Below, in pieces: positions 59,868-64,000 of a stretch of 64,000 nucleotides of DNA. The notes beneath the pieces are model-generated. The model worked only from the letters and a program-made list of their open reading frames with translations. It did no database searches and was not told where the DNA came from. The DNA comes from Bacteroidota bacterium (lineage in GTDB: Bacteria; Bacteroidota; Bacteroidia; Flavobacteriales; Weeksellaceae). Position numbers and translations under genes: made by a program. Position 1 is the stretch's first letter. The number at the start of each line of letters is the position of its first letter. The stretch lies in assembly GCA_023387375.1 (NCBI GenBank), contig JAEWIE010000042.1, forward strand, positions 1 through 64,000, in the 5' to 3' direction.

Positions 59868-61205
59868 ATGAATACAGAAATTCACCAAGATTCTATCGCT
59901 CCGAAGGACGTACAAAGCGTTTTAGCCAGACACTTACTTGTAGATGGCTTTGACTTTGTAATGGATATTGAAAAATCCCATGGATCCTATATTCATGACA
60001 GTCTTTCCGGTGAGGATTACCTAGATATGTTTTCGATGTTTGCCTCGGCATCCATTGGATACAACCATCCTTATCTATTAGAGAATGTAGGCTGGTTAGG
60101 GAAGATGGCTGTAAACAAGCCTACCTTGGCCGATGTGTACAGCGTAGAATACGCTGAGTTTATGGAAGTCTTTGAAAGAGTAGTGGTTCCCAAAGAACTT
60201 CAATACGCCTTCTTTGTTTCGGGAGGAACCCTTGCGGTAGAAAATGCGATGAAAGCCGCCTTTGACTGGAAGACTAGACTCAATATGGAGAAAGGACATG
60301 ATCTTGAAGCGGATATTTGCATCCATTTTCGTCAAGCTTTCCACGGTAGAAGCGGATACACACTTAGTCTTACCAATACCTCTGATCCAAGGAAATATGA
60401 GTACTTCCCTAAATTCAATTGGCCACGAATCTTAAATCCTCATTTGAACTTCCCTATTACGGAGGAGAACTTGCAAGAGACCATCAAAAATGAAGAGCTT
60501 GCCATTTTAAACATTGAAGAAGCGATTTTGGCGAGTCCAAATAGAGTCGCTTGTATTATCATTGAGCCGATTCAAGCGGAAGGAGGAGATCATCATTTCC
60601 GAGATGAGTTTTTCCAAGCGCTTCGCCGAATTTGTGATGAGCACGAGATTTTGCTCATTTTTGATGAAGTACAAACAGGTATAGGAATGACGGGGAAAAT
60701 GTGGGCTTTTGAGCATTTTTCCATTAGACCTGACTTAATTGCTTTTGGAAAGAAAACCCAGGTTTGTGGCGTTCTTGCTAACAAAGAGAAGATGGACCGT
60801 ATTGCAAACAACGTGTTTAGAGAAAGCTCAAGAATTAATTCCACGTTTGGCGGAAACTTCATGGATATGATGCGACTCAAACTTATTTTGGAAGTTATTG
60901 AAAAGGAACTCTTAGTGGAAAATTCACGGGTTGTAGGAGAGAGCTTACTAAAGGGACTTCAGGAGCTTGCAAAGAAATATCCAGAGGTCGTTTCGAATCC
61001 AAGAGGACGTGGACTCATGTGCGCCATTGATTTAAAAGATCCACAAACGAGAGACCGCTTCCGCGGGAGGCTTTATGAAGAAAAAGTAATATTGCTTGCT
61101 TGCGGCGAACAGTCGCTTCGATTTAGACCCCATTTAACAGTTTCAAAAGAAGAAATTCAAAAGGCTCTCGATAAAATGGATCAGATTTTAGCCGCTGGAT
61201 TTTAA
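59868..61205 (+). CDS. lat: L-lysine 6-transaminase
   Basis: A 445-residue class III PLP aminotransferase moving the epsilon amino group of lysine to 2-oxoglutarate. FVSGGTLAVENAMKAAFDWKTR, FHGRSGYTLSLTNT, IIEPIQAEGGDHHF, LLIFDEVQTGIGMTGKMWAFEH and LIAFGKKTQVCG (PLP lysine) are conserved. The FRQAFHGRSGYT block and the following specificity region match the lysine-type enzymes. With the ALDH7-like gene it converts lysine to 2-aminoadipate, a start of lysine breakdown. A terminator closes the operon. Confidence 0.94.
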   Translation: MNTEIHQDSIAPKDVQSVLARHLLVDGFDFVMDIEKSHGSYIHDSLSGEDYLDMFSMFASASIGYNHPYLLENVGWLGKMAVNKPTLADVYSVEYAEFMEVFERVVVPKELQYAFFVSGGTLAVENAMKAAFDWKTRLNMEKGHDLEADICIHFRQAFHGRSGYTLSLTNTSDPRKYEYFPKFNWPRILNPHLNFPITEENLQETIKNEELAILNIEEAILASPNRVACIIIEPIQAEGGDHHFRDEFFQALRRICDEHEILLIFDEVQTGIGMTGKMWAFEHFSIRPDLIAFGKKTQVCGVLANKEKMDRIANNVFRESSRINSTFGGNFMDMMRLKLILEVIEKELLVENSRVVGESLLKGLQELAKKYPEVVSNPRGRGLMCAIDLKDPQTRDRFRGRLYEEKVILLACGEQSLRFRPHLTVSKEEIQKALDKMDQILAAGF

Positions 61206-61235
61206 GAACGTCGTTAATTTTTATTAAAAATTTGC

Positions 61236-61264
61236 ATACCGCACAAAATTGTGCGGTATATTTT
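61236..61264 (+). terminator. Terminator after the lysine 6-transaminase gene
   Basis: Perfect 11-base stem ATACCGCACAA / TTGTGCGGTAT with an AA loop, then ATTTTG. Confidence 0.85.
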
Positions 61265-61297
61265 GTGATTACACGGGCTTATTCTGATAATATTGTC

Positions 61298-61305
61298 TAC
61301 TTTTG
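61298..61305 (+). promoter_or_regulatory. -7 promoter box of the amidohydrolase gene
   Basis: TACTTTTG, a perfect TAnnTTTG, 23 bases before the ATG at 61329. Confidence 0.5.
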
Positions 61306-61328
61306 ATACTTTGATTTTTTAAATCCCC

Positions 61329-64000
61329 ATGAAAACTATGAAGAAACGAATCCTATCCAGTGTAGCGCTGCTTCTCGCCTTGCAAAGTTGGGCGCAAGTA
61401 GGCTACTGGCCAAATGACACGAAAGGCAAGGACAAGAGCCTTTACGCCCTAAAGAACATTACGCTTTACCAAGATGCAAAGACGGTGATTCCTGAGGCTG
61501 TTTTGGTTTTTCAAGAAGGCAAAGTTCTTGCTTCGGGCAAAGCCTCGATTCCCAAAGGAGCAGTCATTATTGATGGCAAAGGCGCCTATGTGTACCCCTC
61601 TTTTATTGATCCCTACGCAAATATAGGCGTCGAGAAAAAACAAAGAAAGCAGCACGATCCAGGCAGTAGTTATCTTCCTACCGATGCGACTTCTGCCGCC
61701 TATAACGATGCGGTAAAAGCGGACACGAGAGCAGTGGAAACCTTCACCAATCAATCCAAAGATTTTGATGCCTACTTAAGTCAAGGGTTTGGATCGGTTC
61801 TTAGTTTTAATGAGGATGGACTCGTACGTGGATCTGCGGTACTCATAGGGCTTGGAGAAGGCAATAGCGCAGAGAAGATTATTAAGAGCGATGCGGCTCT
61901 AATGCTTTCTTTTTCCAAAGGGAGTTCTCGACAGGCCTATCCTTCTTCGCTTGTGGGGTCTATTGCTCTTTTACGTCAATTGTATTTAGATGCAAAATGG
62001 TATGAAACCTCCAAAGATTCGAAATCTCCAAACGCAAACCTAGAGGCTTTTAATCAACTAAAAAATCTTCCTACCATTGTGGAGACTTCTGAAAAATGGG
62101 ATGTGCTTCGGGCAGATAATATTGGAGATGAAACCTCGCGTCAGTTTGTGTTTTTAGGTTCTGGAAACGAATACCAACGTGCGAAGGAAATTAAGGCCAC
62201 AAACGGTACTCTTATCCTTCCTTTAAGTTATCCAAAACCTTACCAAATAAAAGATGCTCTTGATGTGGAAGTTCTTGACGTGGCCGCTCTTAAGCATTGG
62301 GAGCTTGCACCCTATAATGCGGTGTACTTAGCCAAAGAGAATGTTCCAATCGCCTATACAATGAATGGGCTTTCGGACAAAAGTAAGTTCTTAACGGAAA
62401 TTAGAGCTCTACATGAAAAAGGAATGAGCAAAGAAGAGCTTTTGGAATCCCTAACAAAAATTCCGGCAAAGCTCTTAAAAGAAGAAAGACTAGGGAGCCT
62501 TAAAGCGGGCTCACTTGCGAATTTCTTTGTCAGCTCGGGCGATCTTTTTGAAAAGGAAACGGAGATTTATGACAATTACGTGATGGGAACGCGCTATCAA
62601 ATTAAGCAGCGTCCCACTCAAGACGTTCGGGGAGACTATAAATTAACCTTGAACGGACAAGCTTACGATTTAAAGATAAAAGGCAAGTTATCAAGCCCGC
62701 AGGCGGAAATTACCCAAGGAGCGAAGAAAGGCAAAGTAAAGCTTGCCTTCGCAGACTATAAACTAGCGATGGAACTTAAACTTCCGAATGATTCCTTACA
62801 GAACTATCGTCTCATGTACGAAATCGATCGCTATAAAAATGCGAGCGGGCGCGCTTTAAATAAAAGTGGAAATCCGGTTCAATATACCCTTGTACAAACG
62901 AGGGGCTTTTCGCCTGAACCTGCCCAAGCTAAATCCCCATTGGACCAAAAAGTGGGAGAAATTTGGTATCCCTTCTCAGCGTTTGGATCGACTGAGATTC
63001 CTAGCGCGCAGGATTATTTAATTCAAGGCGCTACGGTTTGGACCAACACCGAGAAAGGCATTGTAGAGAATTACGATGTAAAAGTATCCAAAGGAAAAAT
63101 TGTAGCGGTAGGTCAAGGACTTTCTGCAGGCGGCGCCAAGGTGATCTCTGGAAAATCTATGCACCTTACAAGTGGTATTATTGATGAGCATACTCACGTG
63201 GGGATCACTCGCGGCGTGAATGAAGGAGGGACGAATAATTCAGCGGAAGTAAGAATGAGCGATGCCATTAATCCTGACGATGTGAACTTATACCGTCAAC
63301 TCTCAGGGGGAGTGACTATTGCTCAGCAGCTTCATGGAAGTGCTAACCCTGTAGGAGGTCAGTCTTCACTTATTAAATTCAGGTGGGGAGAAGACCCTTC
63401 TCATTTGCAATATCAGGGCGCAAAGCCATTTATTAAATTCGCTTTAGGGGAAAATGTAAAACAGTCCAACTGGGGAGGAAACCCAAATCGTTTCCCCCAA
63501 AGTAGAGCGGGCGTAGAGCAGGCTTTTGATTTCTGGTTCACGCGAGCAAAAGAATACGGAGAAGAAAAAAGAAAGAACAAAAATTACCGCAAAGATCTTC
63601 GCCTAGAAGCGATGCTAGAGATCTTAAACAAAGAGCGTTTCATTACTTCGCACTCCTACGTACAAAGTGAAATCAATATGCTCATGGAGGTAGCAAATCG
63701 TTTTAACTTTAGAGTCCAAACCTTCACCCATATCTTAGAAGGGTATAAAGTAGCGGACCTGATGAAAGCGCACGGAGCCAATGCTTCAACCTTCTCCGAT
63801 TGGTGGGCTTACAAGGAAGAGGTTAGAGACGCTATTCCTCAAAATGCGGCTCTTTTACTAGAGGCGGGCGTAAACACAGCCATTAATTCAGACGATGCAG
63901 AAATGGCTCGTCGCTTAAATCAAGAGGCAGCCAAATCCGTGAAGTACGGAGGGGTTTCTCAGGAAGCGGCTTGGAAAATGGTTACGTTAAACCCTGCAAA
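61329..64000 (+). CDS. Secreted amidohydrolase family protein (cut by window end)
   Basis: 890 codons are visible and the frame is open at the right edge. A signal peptide (about 1-22, LLLALQSWAQ) precedes two amidohydrolase-like parts. The first (about 25-550) is imidazolonepropionase-like in its sheet but shows no clear metal-binding histidines (DPYANIG replaces DxHxH). The second (from about 565) has the metal site: GIIDEHTHVGITRG, FITSHSYVQSE, VQTFTHILEGYK and AINSDDAE. It is therefore a double-domain exported enzyme with one probable active site. Substrate unknown. The end lies within VTLNPA, near the usual end of the amidohydrolase domain. Confidence 0.85.
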   Translation, partial: MKTMKKRILSSVALLLALQSWAQVGYWPNDTKGKDKSLYALKNITLYQDAKTVIPEAVLVFQEGKVLASGKASIPKGAVIIDGKGAYVYPSFIDPYANIGVEKKQRKQHDPGSSYLPTDATSAAYNDAVKADTRAVETFTNQSKDFDAYLSQGFGSVLSFNEDGLVRGSAVLIGLGEGNSAEKIIKSDAALMLSFSKGSSRQAYPSSLVGSIALLRQLYLDAKWYETSKDSKSPNANLEAFNQLKNLPTIVETSEKWDVLRADNIGDETSRQFVFLGSGNEYQRAKEIKATNGTLILPLSYPKPYQIKDALDVEVLDVAALKHWELAPYNAVYLAKENVPIAYTMNGLSDKSKFLTEIRALHEKGMSKEELLESLTKIPAKLLKEERLGSLKAGSLANFFVSSGDLFEKETEIYDNYVMGTRYQIKQRPTQDVRGDYKLTLNGQAYDLKIKGKLSSPQAEITQGAKKGKVKLAFADYKLAMELKLPNDSLQNYRLMYEIDRYKNASGRALNKSGNPVQYTLVQTRGFSPEPAQAKSPLDQKVGEIWYPFSAFGSTEIPSAQDYLIQGATVWTNTEKGIVENYDVKVSKGKIVAVGQGLSAGGAKVISGKSMHLTSGIIDEHTHVGITRGVNEGGTNNSAEVRMSDAINPDDVNLYRQLSGGVTIAQQLHGSANPVGGQSSLIKFRWGEDPSHLQYQGAKPFIKFALGENVKQSNWGGNPNRFPQSRAGVEQAFDFWFTRAKEYGEEKRKNKNYRKDLRLEAMLEILNKERFITSHSYVQSEINMLMEVANRFNFRVQTFTHILEGYKVADLMKAHGANASTFSDWWAYKEEVRDAIPQNAALLLEAGVNTAINSDDAEMARRLNQEAAKSVKYGGVSQEAAWKMVTLNPA

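Overview
The window looks like a chromosomal segment of a Bacteroidota member, most likely class Flavobacteriia and possibly the Weeksellaceae/Chryseobacterium side. The evidence is the set of lineage-typical families (DUF4920, DUF4199, DUF2723, DUF2911, GLPGLI proteins, a TonB-receptor-like barrel), KDO synthesis genes implying an LPS outer membrane, menaquinone genes, a short ATP synthase epsilon subunit, and many promoters of the Bacteroidota type (TTG, about 19-23 bases, TAnnTTTG) lying just upstream of start codons. Shine-Dalgarno sequences are mostly absent. I see no phage, insertion sequence, CRISPR array, rRNA or tRNA.

Layout. 1-9.2 kb: end of an unknown gene, DUF4920 protein, amino acid permease, menB-menA and a metallo-hydrolase, the small SRP RNA on the minus strand, DUF4199 protein, glycosyltransferase, lipoprotein and phosphosugar mutase. 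9.4-14 kb: aminotransferase, kdsB, a LolA-like exported protein, glutathione peroxidase lipoprotein, an NAD(P)-binding protein and an MmcQ/YjbR protein. 14.2-18 kb: an accessory-looking module of a small secreted cysteine-containing protein, a GLPGLI protein and a TonB-receptor-like barrel. 18-27.7 kb: ribF, atpD-atpC, an Rnk/GreA-like factor, an alpha-oxoamine synthase beside a cysteine-synthase-like enzyme (possibly sulfonolipid synthesis), and a 1160-residue DUF2723 membrane protein. 27.8-29.9 kb: an AT-rich operon of a mini ABC ATPase, a six-helix permease and a second GLPGLI protein. 30-46.5 kb: DUF1697 protein-kdsA, a GNAT-nitrilase fusion, MATE pump, a sigma-54-type response regulator without a DNA-binding domain, YggS, sirtuin-thioesterase, aldo/keto reductase, rlmH divergent from a YihY/BrkB protein, rel-nhaA, and acs. 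46.7-50.2 kb: a copper module (regulator with an HMA-like N-terminus, CopA, CopZ-like chaperone). 50.3-55.7 kb: pyrB-carA-carB. 55.8-64 kb: DUF2911 protein, Ada, GNAT, lysine catabolism (ALDH7-like enzyme and lysine 6-transaminase), and an amidohydrolase cut by the window end.

Most interesting points. (1) Upstream of pyrB there is a strong promoter sharing 13 bases with the SRP RNA promoter, a 44-codon leader ORF beginning almost at the predicted transcript start, a U-rich run, and a terminator inside the leader ORF, whose stop overlaps the pyrB start. This is the layout of the E. coli pyrBI UTP-sensing attenuator and is not known to me from this phylum. (2) Two GLPGLI modules lie about 13 kb apart, one with a small secreted protein and an outer-membrane receptor, the other with a mini ABC transporter. 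(3) A 187-residue AraC-type regulator with a metal-binding-like N-terminus precedes copA. (4) Two intergenic regions carry a promoter, folded RNA and a terminator or T-run without a convincing ORF, and are candidate small RNAs.

All calls come from reading the sequence. No database search or folding program was run. Start codons were moved inward where the longest frame ran through a promoter, terminator or RNA gene.
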